Assembly (NCBI GenBank): GCA_030635835.1
Contig: DAOVYB010000020.1
Location: forward strand, 1 to 14,768
Reading direction: 5' to 3'
From: Gammaproteobacteria bacterium
GTDB lineage: Bacteria; Pseudomonadota; Gammaproteobacteria; UBA6429
DNA length: 14,768 nt
In this document: one piece after another, positions 14,641 through 14,768 of the stretch
Numbering within the stretch: the stretch's first letter is position 1
Layout of the letters: each line of letters opens with the position of its first letter
Position numbers and translations under genes: made by a program
Notes under the pieces: model-generated
Database searches by the model: none
What the model was told of the DNA's origin: nothing
What the model saw: the letters and a program-made list of their open reading frames with translations, nothing else

Positions 14641-14768
14641 CGTATTATCTATTTCGGTATTCTTTACTTCGGTATTCTCTACTTCGGTATTCTCTACTTC
14701 GGTATTCTCTACTTCGGTATTCTCTACTTCGGTATTCTCTACTTCGGTATTCTCTACTTCGGTATTCT
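14641..14768 (-). repeat. 15-base tandem repeat in frame with scpB
   Basis: From 14671 to 14760 six identical 15-base units stand head to tail (on the minus strand GAAGTAGAGAATACC). A unit with one change lies at 14656-14670, a more diverged one at 14641-14655, and a partial copy of 8 bases reaches the window edge. In the scpB frame each unit reads E-V-E-N-T with no stop. One other minus-strand frame is also open (R-E-Y-R-S), while the third has TAG in every unit. The number of copies is likely to vary by slippage. Confidence 0.93.

Noticed and set aside
14641..14768. Possible CRISPR array
   Set aside because: The 15-base units are contiguous, with no spacers, and keep a coding frame; this is a simple tandem repeat.

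Overview
The window is AT-rich bacterial chromosomal DNA, most probably from a gammaproteobacterium. The run tRNA-Leu, tig, clpP, clpX, lon, hupB, tRNA-Val on the minus strand is the conserved protein-quality-control cluster of that class, and the proteins closely resemble their gammaproteobacterial counterparts. A SoxW-like periplasmic thioredoxin hints at a sulfur-oxidising lineage, but this is weak evidence. No phage, plasmid, CRISPR or defence genes are visible.

Left part, 1-6793, minus strand. Transcription runs from right to left: a tRNA-Leu(UAG) with a credible promoter, trigger factor (tig), the ClpP peptidase, the ClpX unfoldase, the Lon protease, HU (hupB), and the 5' half of a tRNA-Val cut by the window edge. 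These genes fold, unfold or degrade proteins; HU compacts DNA. clpX and lon each have a sigma-32 (heat shock)-like promoter candidate, clpX ends in a strong intrinsic terminator, and hupB has a good sigma-70 promoter whose transcript would run through a terminator-like hairpin. A roughly 150-base palindromic repeat of MITE type lies between tig and clpP.

Middle part, 6794-12758. A degenerate tRNA-Lys-like sequence lies upstream of the tRNA-Leu promoter. Then come second-messenger and redox genes on both strands: a membrane class III adenylate cyclase (+), a DUF3391/HD-GYP protein with an altered GYP motif (-), a secreted protein made of two thioredoxin domains (-), a GAF-GGDEF diguanylate cyclase (+), and a small protein resembling only the N-terminal domain of Ycf46-type AAA ATPases (+). 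Cyclic AMP and cyclic di-GMP enzymes are thus grouped within about 5 kb, although convergent and divergent orientations show they are not one operon.

Right part, 12767-14768, minus strand. rluB (23S rRNA pseudouridine synthase) lies downstream of scpB (condensin subunit), separated by an 87-base hairpin made of GCAAAG-rich repeats. The scpB reading frame stays open upstream of its first ATG through a perfect 15-base tandem repeat encoding (E-V-E-N-T)n, up to the window edge. No wholly new multi-gene system is evident. The most notable items are the scpB coding repeat, the stand-alone Ycf46-N-like protein, the hairpin in the hupB leader and the palindromic repeat inside the tig-clpP operon.
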